A stretch of DNA of 12,306 nt, taken from NCBI GenBank assembly GCA_035547955.1, contig DASZTR010000143.1, forward strand, positions 1 through 12,306. Direction: 5' to 3'. Source of the stretch: Nitrososphaera sp035547955. GTDB lineage: Archaea; Thermoproteota; Nitrososphaeria; Nitrososphaerales; Nitrososphaeraceae. Positions 12,069-12,306 of the stretch are shown one piece after another (position 1 is the stretch's first letter; the number at the start of each line of letters is the position of its first letter). The position numbers were made by a program, and so were the translations under genes. The notes beneath the pieces were generated by a model. It saw only the letters and a list, made by a program, of their open reading frames with translations. It did not search any database and was not told the origin of the DNA.

Positions 12069-12306
12069 TCAGATGGTACCGTATTTTACAAGCGGGGTTT
12101 TGCATGCCTTGCAACCAAACATAGCCACCTGGGCCCCCTCCTTGACTTGCGAGATGTCGCCAATTATCAGCCTCCCCTCCCCCTCGGCTATCTTCATGCG
12201 TTCCATGTCACTTTCCTGCACTCCGTAGATTATCGGTATGATCCCTACTATCCCGTTGCAGGTGTCGCAGAACCCCTCCGACACGCGCCGGGGATGCTCC
12301 TTGTGG
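12069..12306 (-). CDS. Zinc-ribbon-like protein, 5' end possibly beyond window
   Basis: The visible frame is open to the right edge, reading HKEHPRRVSEGFCDTCNGIV. A GTG at 12284 (71 residues) is possible, but the upstream codons look coding, so the true start may lie outside. Two Cys pairs, CDTC near the start and CKAC near the end, bracket a middle with IPIIYGVQESD and AEGEGRLIIGD. The layout, two CxxC knuckles around an I-x-YG...E-GE...L-GD core, recalls small uncharacterised zinc proteins of bacteria and archaea. This is from memory of the pattern, not a confirmed family. It is on the same strand as the PDZ gene, 46 nt upstream of it, and may be co-transcribed. Confidence 0.65.
   Translation of the reverse strand, partial: HKEHPRRVSEGFCDTCNGIVGIIPIIYGVQESDMERMKIAEGEGRLIIGDISQVKEGAQVAMFGCKACKTPLVKYGTI

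Overview
The window looks like a chromosomal segment of an ammonia-oxidising archaeon of the Nitrososphaera type. This is inferred from gene content and gene style; no marker gene is present. The evidence is archaeal TATA boxes placed about 26-38 nt before starts, very short or absent leaders, several GTG starts, few Shine-Dalgarno sites, an archaeal secreted beta-propeller protein, a SIMPL-domain protein, a Dpo4-type polymerase and many very small zinc-binding proteins. No tRNA, rRNA, CRISPR array or insertion sequence was found.

Left part (1-3452): a large membrane-anchored beta-propeller protein runs off the left edge on the minus strand. It is divergent from a SIMPL (DUF541) exported protein. 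The roughly 300-bp region between them carries a cluster of inverted repeats. A small coiled-coil protein on the minus strand converges on the SIMPL gene. From 3453 to 4077 lies an AT-richer, gene-poor gap with an imperfect direct repeat, weak short ORFs and a nested inverted-repeat structure ending in a T7 tract.

Middle part (4078-6271): a single-helix small protein and RNase HI form a likely two-gene unit. A TetR-family regulator follows, with a clear palindromic operator and a Shine-Dalgarno site. Its stop codon abuts that of a convergent cyclophilin. The cyclophilin is divergent from a tiny Cys-rich protein, and the two starts flank a palindromic TATA-like element.

Right part (6352-12306): the most striking gene is a 622-residue fusion of a DUF72 TIM-barrel domain to a complete Y-family DNA polymerase (DinB/Dpo4 type) that ends in a PCNA-box-like tail. 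It is followed by a 50-residue C2H2 zinc-finger protein and a two-helix zinc-ribbon membrane protein. Next come an acyl-CoA dehydrogenase and a convergent class III aminotransferase that overlaps its tail. An orphan membrane-anchored PDZ protein and a zinc-ribbon-like protein cut by the right edge complete the window.

Most genes look singly transcribed, each with its own TATA box. The RNase HI pair, and possibly the minus-strand run at the right end, are the only likely operons. The DUF72-polymerase fusion is the best candidate for something undescribed.
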